6,126 nucleotides of DNA. Source: an uncultured Rhodocyclaceae bacterium (GTDB lineage: Bacteria; Pseudomonadota; Gammaproteobacteria; Burkholderiales; Rhodocyclaceae). Shown in pieces: positions 1-5,400 of the stretch. The stretch is from assembly GCA_900549295.1 (NCBI GenBank), contig URNG01000144.1:1-6126 (forward strand). The letters are read 5' to 3'. The notes beneath the pieces are model-generated. The model did no database searches, was not told the origin of the DNA, and was given only the letters and a program-made list of their open reading frames with translations. A program made the translations under genes and the position numbers. Positions within the stretch are counted from its first letter, which is position 1, and every line of letters begins with the position of its first letter.

Positions 1-1047
1 ACTTCGACGACCCGCCCCCTCCCGCCGTGGGGCGGGCCTGCCGTAGAGGTAGAGCATGCCGGGGCCGCGCGCGGTGTTGTCGTAGCTGACACCGGCAGAC
101 AGCGCGATTTTGTCCTCGCGCACCAGTTTTTTGTTGAAACGGGCGGCATCGTGACCGTCGAGGATGCTGGCGAGGATTTCCAGCGCGTAGGGATCGCGGT
201 CGGTTTTTGCGTCGCGCAGGATGGGCGCTTTGTAGCCCATGATGAGGATGGGCAGCTCTGCCGGCGCTTTGACCGTGATCCGTCGCGTGCCTTCCTGGCG
301 CGGTTCGACCGCTTCCTTGCGCGGCGGCAGCGCGCGGCCTTCCAGCGCGCCGTAGTGCTGCCGCGCCAGCGCAAAAACTTCCTGGTGATCGACGTCGCCG
401 GAAACCACGACGTAGGCGTTGTTCGGCACGTACCAGGTGTCGTACCAGGCTTTGGCGTCGGCGGCGCTCATGTTTTCCAGATCGCTCATCCAGCCGATGA
501 TGGGGCGGCGGTAGGGGTGCGCCTGGAAGGCCGCGGCGTTCATCTGCTCGAACAGTTTGGATTGTGGATTGTCGTCGGTGCGCATGCGCCGCTCTTCCAT
601 CACCACCTTGATTTCCTGCTCGAATTCCTTGGCATCGACGTTCAGGTGCCGCATGCGGTCGGCTTCCAGCGCCATCATCTCGCCCAGCTTTTCCTTGGGA
701 ATCTGCTGGAAATAGGCGGTGTAGTCGCGGCTGGTGAAGGCGTTGTCGCGCCCGCCAGCAGCGGCCACCCGCTTGTTGAATTCGCCGGGTCCGACCGTCG
801 GCGTGCCTTTGAACATCATGTGTTCGAGGACGTGCGCCACGCCCGAGGTGCCATCCACCTCGTCCGTGCTGCCGATGCGGTACCACACCATGTGCACGGC
901 GGTAGGCGCGCGCTTGTCCTCCTTGACGATGACGCGCAGGCCGTTGTCGAGCCGGGTTTCATAAGGATTGGCGAGCGCCGGATGGGTGAAAATGCTGGCG
1001 GCCAGCCAGGGCGCAAGAAAAAGAAGGCGGCGGGGGCTTGTACGCAT
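1..1047 (-). CDS. M16 family (pitrilysin-type) zinc peptidase, exported, C-terminal part outside the window
   Basis: This is a metalloendopeptidase of the inverzincin type, probably acting in the periplasm on peptides or misfolded proteins. The visible 349 codons begin MRTSPRRLLFLAPWLAAS, a basic start and hydrophobic core ending in PALA/NP, which reads as a Sec signal peptide of about 26 residues. The M16 zinc motif HVLEH lies at residues 72-76 (zinc ligands H72 and H76, catalytic E75). The downstream glutamate ligand is E151 or E152 in VMEERRMR, at the usual spacing. Further family marks are GTPTVGPGEFNK, RDNAFTSRDYTAYFQQ and WYVPNNAYVVVSGDV. Full members run to about 430-450 residues, so roughly a quarter is missing beyond base 1. 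In-frame ATGs also exist at 1095 and 1119, but the start at 1047 puts the signal peptide at the N-terminus. No clear Shine-Dalgarno is visible. The last dozen codons before the edge fit the family poorly and may be out of frame. The gene is divergent from ftsY, a common arrangement in betaproteobacteria. Confidence 0.93.
   Translation of the reverse strand, partial: MRTSPRRLLFLAPWLAASIFTHPALANPYETRLDNGLRVIVKEDKRAPTAVHMVWYRIGSTDEVDGTSGVAHVLEHMMFKGTPTVGPGEFNKRVAAAGGRDNAFTSRDYTAYFQQIPKEKLGEMMALEADRMRHLNVDAKEFEQEIKVVMEERRMRTDDNPQSKLFEQMNAAAFQAHPYRRPIIGWMSDLENMSAADAKAWYDTWYVPNNAYVVVSGDVDHQEVFALARQHYGALEGRALPPRKEAVEPRQEGTRRITVKAPAELPILIMGYKAPILRDAKTDRDPYALEILASILDGHDAARFNKKLVREDKIALSAGVSYDNTARGPGMLYLYGRPAPRREGAGRRS
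11..36. repeat. Perfect 8-bp GC-only inverted repeat inside the M16 gene
   Basis: CCCGCCCC at 11-18 is the exact reverse complement of GGGGCGGG at 29-36, with a 10-base spacer. It lies within coding sequence, so it is unlikely to be a regulatory hairpin. It is the kind of strong GC structure with homopolymer runs where sequencing reads slip, which matters for the doubtful frame of the protease at this edge. Confidence 0.6.
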
Positions 1048-1064
1048 GGGGGGAAGGGGCTTTC

Positions 1065-1073
1065 TGCTAGAAT
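1065..1073 (+). promoter_or_regulatory. Extended -10 sigma-70 promoter candidate for ftsY-ftsE-ftsX
   Basis: TGCTAGAAT matches the extended -10 pattern TGNTATAAT with a single mismatch in the hexamer. No good -35 hexamer stands 16-18 bases upstream, which extended -10 promoters can tolerate. Transcription would start near 1080 and give a leader of about 90 bases before ftsY. The site lies just upstream of the divergent protease start at 1047, so the two transcription units share this 122-base region. No convincing promoter was found for the protease on the other strand. Confidence 0.4.
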
Positions 1074-1109
1074 CAAAGGCTGTTTCTGTATTCATCCGGG
1101 CGGCATGCC

Positions 1110-1136
1110 GGCGCGCCATCTTAACGGCAGCGCGCC
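1110..1136. repeat. GC-rich dyad in the presumed ftsY leader
   Basis: GGCGCGC at 1110-1116 pairs perfectly with GCGCGCC at 1130-1136 across a 13-base loop. It is preceded by the palindrome GGCATGCC at 1102-1109. No T-run follows, so it is not a standard intrinsic terminator. It could be a hairpin in the ftsY leader mRNA or an operator, or it may be chance in GC-rich DNA. Confidence 0.3.
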
Positions 1137-1169
1137 CGCCTGTCAGCCGGGATTCAGACCTTAACACTC

Positions 1170-2165
1170 ATGTTCAGTTTCCTCAAAAAAACACCCACCC
1201 CCGTTCCTGACGCTGACACTGCGCCCGTTGCCACACCGGCTGCCATACCCACCGCCGCCTCCTGGCGCGAACGCCTGTTCCAGGGGCTGGCCCGCACCCG
1301 CGCCCAGTGGGGCGGCAAGCTCAAATCGGTTTTCGCGCGCGGCAAGGTCGACGACGAACTGCTCGAAGAGCTGGAAACCCTGCTGCTGACTTCCGACGTC
1401 GGCATCGAAGCCACCACGCACCTGCTCGACGAACTGAAAAAAGCCGCCAAACGCGACAAGCTGGATACCCCGGAGGCGATTCAGGCGGCGCTGTCCGATG
1501 CCCTGCACGCCACTCTGGCACCGCTCGAACAGCCACTCGATGTAAGCGCCCACTCGCCCTACGTCATCATGATCGCCGGGGTGAATGGCGCCGGCAAGAC
1601 GACTTCCATCGGCAAACTCGCCAAGTATTTCCAGACCCAGGGGAAAAGCGTGCTGCTGGCCGCCGGCGACACCTTCCGCGCCGCCGCCCGCGAGCAGTTG
1701 CAGACCTGGGGCGAGCGCAACAACGTCACGGTGATTGCCCAGGAATCGGGCGATCCGGCGGCGGTCATCTACGACGCCATCGCCGCCGCCAAGGCGCGCG
1801 GCATCGACGTAGTGCTGGCCGACACCGCTGGGCGGCTACCCACCCAGTTGCACCTGATGGACGAAATCGCCAAGGTGCGCCGCGTCATCCAGAAGATCGA
1901 GCCGGCAGGCCCGCACGAGACGCTGCTGGTGCTCGACGCCAACATCGGCCAGAACGCGCTGGCCCAGGTCAAAGCGTTCGACAAGGCGATCGAGGTCACC
2001 GGCCTCGTCGTCACCAAGCTCGACGGCACCGCCAAGGGCGGCGTGGTGGCGGCGATTGCCCGGCAATGCCCGAAGCCGATCCGTTTCATCGGCGTCGGCG
2101 AGCAGATCGACGACCTGCGTCCCTTCGTCGCCCGCGATTTCGTGGACGCCCTGTTCGCCCAATGA
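1170..2165 (+). CDS. ftsY: Signal recognition particle receptor FtsY
   Basis: FtsY is the SRP receptor GTPase. It docks the SRP (Ffh plus 4.5S RNA) with its nascent membrane protein at the inner membrane and hands the ribosome to SecYEG. The 331-residue product opens MFSFLKKTPTP, followed by a short Pro/Ala/Asp-rich A domain to about residue 30. The helical N domain follows (about 31-125, with LLEELETLLLTSDVGIEAT), then the GTPase G domain. Its motifs are P-loop GVNGAGKTT (137-145), DTFRAAAREQL (167-177, the insertion-box region typical of SRP GTPases), DTAGR (218-222), DANIGQNA (256-263), TKLDGTAKGG (282-291, base recognition) and GVGE (308-311). The A domain is much shorter than in E. coli, as is usual outside the enterics. 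The ATG at 1170 is chosen because MFSFLKK is a typical FtsY start, although the Shine-Dalgarno is weak. It is the first gene of an operon with ftsE and ftsX, its stop overlapping the ftsE start by ATGA. Confidence 0.98.
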   Translation: MFSFLKKTPTPVPDADTAPVATPAAIPTAASWRERLFQGLARTRAQWGGKLKSVFARGKVDDELLEELETLLLTSDVGIEATTHLLDELKKAAKRDKLDTPEAIQAALSDALHATLAPLEQPLDVSAHSPYVIMIAGVNGAGKTTSIGKLAKYFQTQGKSVLLAAGDTFRAAAREQLQTWGERNNVTVIAQESGDPAAVIYDAIAAAKARGIDVVLADTAGRLPTQLHLMDEIAKVRRVIQKIEPAGPHETLLVLDANIGQNALAQVKAFDKAIEVTGLVVTKLDGTAKGGVVAAIARQCPKPIRFIGVGEQIDDLRPFVARDFVDALFAQ

Positions 2166-2812
2166 TCGTCGCCAGCAACCTGACCAAGCGCTACCCGGGT
2201 GGTTTTGAAGCCCTGCGGGACGTGAGTTTCCGCATCGCCGCCGGTGAAATGGTGCTGATTACCGGCCATTCCGGCGCGGGCAAAACCACGCTGGTCAAGC
2301 TGATCGCTTCCATCGAGCGCCCCACCTCCGGCAGTCTGGTGGTCAACGGGCAGAATCTCTCGGCCCTGCGCCGGGGGGCGATTCCCTACGTGCGCCGGCA
2401 TTTCGGCCTGATCTTCCAGGACCAGAAGCTGCTGTTTGACCGCAATGCGCTCGACAATGTGCTGCTGCCCCTGCAAATCGCCGGTTTCTCGCAGCGCGAC
2501 GCGGTGCGCCGGGCGCAGGCTGCGCTCGACAAGGTGGGGTTGCTGGCGCGCGAAAAAGCCATGCCGATCGCGCTTTCCGGCGGCGAACAGCAGCGTCTGG
2601 CCATCGCCCGCGCCATCGTCAATCGTCCGACGGTGCTGCTCGCCGACGAACCGACCGCCAATCTGGATAAGGATTCCGCCGCCGACATCCGCTATCTGTT
2701 CAGCGACTTCCACCGCGTCGGCGTTACCGTGGTGGTGGCGACGCACGACCAGAGCTGGATCGAAACCTGCCACGGCAACGCCTTGCGCCTCGGGCATGGG
2801 AGGGTGGTATGA
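2162..2812 (+). CDS. ftsE: Cell division ATP-binding protein FtsE
   Basis: FtsE is the cytoplasmic ATPase of the FtsEX complex. ATP hydrolysis drives FtsX to activate peptidoglycan hydrolases at the septum and helps divisome assembly. The 216-residue product matches the usual length of about 220 and has all ABC ATPase motifs: an aromatic (A-loop) region near YPGG (11-14), Walker A GHSGAGKT (35-42), Q-loop Gln86 in FQDQ, signature LSGGEQ (138-143), Walker B VLLADEP (158-164), D-loop NLD (167-169) and switch His195 in ATHD. MIVASNLTKRY is a normal FtsE opening. The open frame extends far upstream, but that part is only a shadow of ftsY. The start overlaps the ftsY stop as ATGA (2162-2165), and no Shine-Dalgarno stands before it, so it probably depends on translational coupling. 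Confidence 0.98.
   Translation: MIVASNLTKRYPGGFEALRDVSFRIAAGEMVLITGHSGAGKTTLVKLIASIERPTSGSLVVNGQNLSALRRGAIPYVRRHFGLIFQDQKLLFDRNALDNVLLPLQIAGFSQRDAVRRAQAALDKVGLLAREKAMPIALSGGEQQRLAIARAIVNRPTVLLADEPTANLDKDSAADIRYLFSDFHRVGVTVVVATHDQSWIETCHGNALRLGHGRVV
2798..2804 (+). promoter_or_regulatory. Ribosome binding site of ftsX
   Basis: The purine-rich GGGAGGG contains a strong GGAGG core 4-6 bases before the ftsX ATG at 2809, inside the last codons of ftsE. It confirms the overlapping ATGA start and suggests that ftsX can recruit ribosomes itself as well as being coupled to ftsE. Confidence 0.6.
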
Positions 2813-3708
2813 ACGCCTGGCTCACCCAGCACCGCGCCGCCTTCGCGCAGGCCCTGCGCCGCCTCGCCGCCAGCCCGTTCAATACCCTGCTGTCGCTGTT
2901 TGCCATCGGCATCGCCCTCACTCTGCCGGCCTTCGGCTACATCGTGCTCGATAACCTGCGCAGCCTCGGTCACGGCGCGTCCGGCGGGCAGCAGATCAGC
3001 GTGTTCATGGCGCAAGGAGCGAGCACGGCGCAGGTCGAGGAAATCCGCCAGCGCCTGCAACAACTGCCCAAAACAAGCACCCGCTTCGTGCCGCGAGCGG
3101 AAGCCTTGCAACGTCTGCAAGCCAAGCAGGATCTGGCCGACATCGTCGCCAGCCTGCCGCGCAACCCCCTGCCGGACGCCTTCATCGTCGAACCCGCCGA
3201 CCTTTCCCCCGCCGCGCTCGATGCGCTGCACGCCGAAATCGCCGACTGGCCCAAGGTCGCCCACGTGCAGCTCGACACCGCCTGGGTGAAACGCTTCGAT
3301 GCCTTCCTGCGCCTGGGTAAACTCGCGCTCACGCTGCTGGCGGCGCTCTTTGCCGTCGGGCTGATCGCCGTCACCTTCAACACCATCCGCCTGCAAGTCA
3401 TGGCCAAGGCCGCCGAAATCGAAGTCGCCCGCATGATCGGTGCCACCGACGCCTTCATCCGCCGCCCCTTCTACTACTTCGGCGCCCTGCAAGGCGCGCT
3501 CGGCGGCCTGATCGCCGCCGGTCTGGTCTTCGCCGCCCTGGCCCAACTCGCCGCCCCGGTCAGCGAACTCGCCGCCCTCTACGGCGGCAGTTACCGCCTG
3601 CGCGCCCCCACCGGCCTCGAAGTCGCCGTTTTGGCTGGCCTCGGCGCTTTCCTCGGCTGGATCGGTGCGCAGCTTTCAGTGAGCCTGTCGCTGCGGCATT
3701 TTGATTGA
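2809..3708 (+). CDS. ftsX: Cell division ABC transporter membrane subunit FtsX
   Basis: FtsX is the inner-membrane subunit of FtsEX. It does not move a substrate; its large extracellular loop transmits ATP-driven change from FtsE to cell-wall hydrolases or their activators. The 299 residues show the family layout: a cytoplasmic amphipathic N-terminus, TM1 at about 25-47, a periplasmic domain at about 50-165, then TM2 (about 171-192), TM3 (about 223-248) and TM4 (about 270-292). The family's conserved block appears as FNTIRLQVMAKAAEIEVARM followed by IGATDAFIRRPF (190-221), the cytoplasmic loop that contacts FtsE. Length agrees with proteobacterial FtsX (about 300). The start overlaps the ftsE stop by ATGA. 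No EnvC-like gene and no rpoH, which follows ftsX in many proteobacteria, is seen downstream; sequence of different composition begins within a few tens of bases. No terminator is evident after the stop. Confidence 0.97.
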   Translation: MNAWLTQHRAAFAQALRRLAASPFNTLLSLFAIGIALTLPAFGYIVLDNLRSLGHGASGGQQISVFMAQGASTAQVEEIRQRLQQLPKTSTRFVPRAEALQRLQAKQDLADIVASLPRNPLPDAFIVEPADLSPAALDALHAEIADWPKVAHVQLDTAWVKRFDAFLRLGKLALTLLAALFAVGLIAVTFNTIRLQVMAKAAEIEVARMIGATDAFIRRPFYYFGALQGALGGLIAAGLVFAALAQLAAPVSELAALYGGSYRLRAPTGLEVAVLAGLGAFLGWIGAQLSVSLSLRHFD

Positions 3709-3764
3709 TTGGGGTGGCACGCAGAGGGCTGGAAACTGTGATCTGTCCCGTAGTTACGATGTCT

Positions 3765-3792
3765 TTGTTAGCACGTGAAAGTTAAATATGAT
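3765..3792 (+). promoter_or_regulatory. Sigma-70 promoter candidate for the ankyrin-repeat gene
   Basis: TTGTTA (3765-3770; 4 of 6 to TTGACA) and TATGAT (3787-3792; 5 of 6 to TATAAT) are separated by 16 bases. Transcription would begin near 3799. If real, the GTG at 3775 lies inside the promoter and cannot be the start, leaving the GTG at 3826 as the likely one. The islet would then have its own promoter rather than relying on read-through from ftsX. Confidence 0.45.
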
Positions 3793-3825
3793 ATCTGTGA
3801 TGGTGTGTCCAAAACGGGAAATATC

Positions 3826-4371
3826 GTGAACGAATTGCAACAGCTCATTGTAGATATCTATGAACAGGCCAAAAGAGGAGAATGGGGTCGCGTCTTATTA
3901 GAGTGGGAAGATGTACCACTTGTGGCTCGGCGATGCAGTCGATATCAAAAAGAATCTTCAGGGTGGACCTTTTTGCACCAAGCGGCGTATTTTGGGAACG
4001 AAACTGCGTGCCGTGAACTGATTCGCTTGGGTACTTCGGTCGGACGGCTGTCTTTGAAAGGACAAACAGCTATGGATATAGCTCGCGAAAAGGGGCATAT
4101 CTTTGTAGTATCTTTGTTGCGGCGGGCTGTTCTCGATGAACCTTCACTCTGGGCTACAGCGATCGATTCGGATCTGCGGCCAAGCAGTAATTTGTGGAAT
4201 GAGGCAGTAGAGTATCGAGCGCCAGAGGCACTGCTCGTTTTCTATGCTGGAAGCGTGGTAAAAATTCCAAATGGCGCAAGGTATTTCGCAGATTCTTTTG
4301 GCCGAATCCTCGTTTGTTGGCACGGTACTTATGATCCGCCTTGTGGAATGGATGGGAATTCAATGATATGA
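3826..4371 (+). CDS. Small ankyrin-repeat protein, function unknown
   Basis: The 181-residue product has a short helical N-terminus (NELQQLIVDIYEQAKRGEWG) and then two recognisable ankyrin repeats. These are GWTFLHQAAYFGNETACREL with the following IRLGTSV (about 46-72), and GQTAMDIAREKGHIFVVSLL at about 79-98. A degenerate capping repeat may precede them. Ankyrin repeats bind other proteins. The C-terminal third is distinctive: an aromatic/glycine-rich block RYFADSFGRILVCWHGTYDP then PCGMDGNS at the very end (about 152-179). I think it marks a defined family of small bacterial ankyrin proteins, but I cannot assign a function. There is no signal peptide or membrane segment, so it is probably cytoplasmic. 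The GTG at 3826 is preceded by GGGA about 6 bases upstream; an in-frame GTG at 3775 would add 17 residues but falls in a promoter candidate. The gene is AT-richer than ftsX and lies 103 bases before a HARE-HTH/GIY-YIG gene on the same strand. Confidence 0.8.
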   Translation: MNELQQLIVDIYEQAKRGEWGRVLLEWEDVPLVARRCSRYQKESSGWTFLHQAAYFGNETACRELIRLGTSVGRLSLKGQTAMDIAREKGHIFVVSLLRRAVLDEPSLWATAIDSDLRPSSNLWNEAVEYRAPEALLVFYAGSVVKIPNGARYFADSFGRILVCWHGTYDPPCGMDGNSMI

Positions 4372-4474
4372 ATCTCAAGATCTTTATTCAGCACTAAGAA
4401 ATCTGATTCAAGGATCGCTTCTGACGTCTATTGAATCTGTTTGCAACTAACACACCAAATATTGCGGTTTATTT
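4372..4474. other. AT-rich spacer between the ankyrin and nuclease genes
   Basis: This 103-base spacer has no clear terminator and no strong promoter. TTGAAT (4431-4436) and TTGCAA (4441-4446) resemble -35 boxes, but no good -10 stands at proper spacing. No Shine-Dalgarno precedes the ATG at 4475, where the upstream bases read GCGGTTTATTT. The downstream gene may be co-transcribed with the ankyrin gene or have a weak promoter here. Confidence 0.4.
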
Positions 4475-5269
4475 ATGTCGAAAGAATTTACATGGCGTGA
4501 AGCGATTGATAAGGTGCTCGGATCTGCATCTACCCCTTTGCACTATAAGGAGATTGCTGAGCGAATTATTTCTAATAATTTCAGAACTAATCTTGGTGCT
4601 ACGCCAGCCGCAACAGTTAATGCTCAGATTAGCACTTCAATTAAGCATGATGGTAATTCATCACCGTATGTGCGTGTTGCAAAAGGCACATTCGCACTTG
4701 TCAAGTTGGCCGCTCCAACTGCATGTGTTGCCAAAGAGAAGCTCACTCCTACGGTTGATGGATCCGAATACTTAGAAGAACAATACGATATTGTCAGTTC
4801 ATTCGGCATGTTCTGGTGTCGCGACTCCATTCAATGGGCTGCCAGTCCAAAGTTGCTTGGGATGCAACAACTGGGCGCTACCCCCGTCGACTTCAACAAA
4901 CAACTCGGCATCTACCTCCTCTACGATGGCCGTGAGGTCATCTATATTGGACGCACAACAGAGCGCCCTCTTGGTCGGCGCCTGTACGAACACACACTTG
5001 ACCGGTTGGCAGCCCGTTGGGATCGGTTCTCGTGGTTCGGTTTATTACCTGTTTCTGAATCCGGTCAACTAGCACCACTACCAAGTACCTATGAAGCGGC
5101 AAAAATAATCCCTGCATTGGAAGCAATACTGATTGAGGCGCTTGAACCGCGTCAGAATCGTAAGCGAGGTGACGATTTGTCTGCGGTGGAGTTCATCCAA
5201 AAGGAAGACCCTGAGATTCATAAGAAAAAGGTCAAGGCCTCGTTGGAGGCCGCAATCGAGAAGCTATAG
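4475..5269 (+). CDS. HARE-HTH domain / GIY-YIG nuclease fusion protein
   Basis: This 264-residue protein has two domains. Residues 1 to about 77 resemble the HARE-HTH winged helix (HB1, ASXL, restriction endonuclease HTH). FTWREAIDKVLGSASTPLHY is followed by KEIAERII, ATPAATVNAQISTSI and a wing ending YVRVAKGTFAL. HARE-HTH domains occur in restriction enzymes, DNA-modification systems and RNA polymerase delta, and are thought to bind DNA. After a linker, residues about 105-235 form a GIY-YIG-type nuclease: LGIYLLY (GIY 145-147), VIYIGRTT (YIG 157-159, R160), PLGRRLYEHT (R168, H173), RWDRFSWFGLLPV, then LEAILIEALEPRQNRKRGDD with likely metal ligand E216 and N228. All GIY-YIG hallmark positions seem present, so it should be active. 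A charged lysine-rich tail follows. The ATG at 4475 places the HTH exactly at the N-terminus but lacks a Shine-Dalgarno. Codon use is AT-rich over the HTH and more GC-rich over the nuclease. Likely role: a DNA-targeting nuclease, perhaps defence; this is inferred. Confidence 0.85.
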   Translation: MSKEFTWREAIDKVLGSASTPLHYKEIAERIISNNFRTNLGATPAATVNAQISTSIKHDGNSSPYVRVAKGTFALVKLAAPTACVAKEKLTPTVDGSEYLEEQYDIVSSFGMFWCRDSIQWAASPKLLGMQQLGATPVDFNKQLGIYLLYDGREVIYIGRTTERPLGRRLYEHTLDRLAARWDRFSWFGLLPVSESGQLAPLPSTYEAAKIIPALEAILIEALEPRQNRKRGDDLSAVEFIQKEDPEIHKKKVKASLEAAIEKL

Positions 5270-5270
5270 T

Positions 5271-5308
5271 TCATTGCGAAATTAGGACAAGTCGGGATAT
5301 TTCAATGA
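5271..5308. repeat. Imperfect inverted repeat just after the nuclease gene
   Basis: TCATT (5271-5275) and GAAAT (5278-5282) pair with ATTTC (5299-5303) and AATGA (5304-5308), a 10-bp stem with a 2-base bulge and a 16-base loop. It begins two bases after the stop codon. No T-run follows and the stem is AT-rich, so it is at best a weak terminator or mRNA-end structure. It lies close to where the GC-rich chromosome resumes. Confidence 0.3.
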
Positions 5309-5338
5309 GGTTGCCATGACTGCCGCCGCCCTTCGCCC

Positions 5339-5366
5339 TTGTCCGTACCGACATGCCATAGATAAG
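5339..5366 (+). promoter_or_regulatory. Weak sigma-70 promoter candidate for the histidine phosphatase gene
   Basis: TTGTCC (5339-5344; 4 of 6) and GATAAG (5361-5366; 4 of 6) are separated by 16 bases, with expected initiation near 5373 and a leader of about 28 bases. The match is modest. It is reported because it is the best candidate in the 131-base gap before the gene. Confidence 0.25.
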
Positions 5367-5400
5367 CTCATAGCCCGTTCCCGTTTTCCGCGAGAACCAC

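Noticed and set aside
151..1164. Long plus-strand open frame of 337 codons
   Set aside because: It is antisense to the M16 protease, whose minus-strand frame carries a signal peptide and HVLEH motif. The plus-strand product is rich in His, Arg and Gly with no recognisable domain.
1307..2161. Upstream extension of the ftsE frame through ftsY
   Set aside because: The extension is Arg-rich shadow sequence; FtsE proper starts at 2162 with a standard N-terminus.
1769..2797. Long minus-strand open frame of 342 codons opposite ftsY and ftsE
   Set aside because: It is antisense to two genes with complete motif sets; a by-product of high GC and codon bias.
2692..3546. Minus-strand open frame of 284 codons opposite ftsE and ftsX
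   Set aside because: It is a Gly/Gln/Glu-rich shadow of ftsX, with no domain and no start context.
3709..3764. Search for a terminator or attachment-like repeat after ftsX
   Set aside because: No stem with T-run and no sequence repeated near 5270-5400 was found.
4431..4775. Plus-strand open frame of 114 codons overlapping the HARE-HTH region
   Set aside because: It is in another frame of the nuclease gene, Leu/Arg-rich low-complexity sequence without domain support.
5236..5251. Perfect hairpin GGCCTC-gttg-GAGGCC near the end of the nuclease gene
   Set aside because: It lies inside the coding sequence and is not followed by a T-run, so it is not a convincing terminator.
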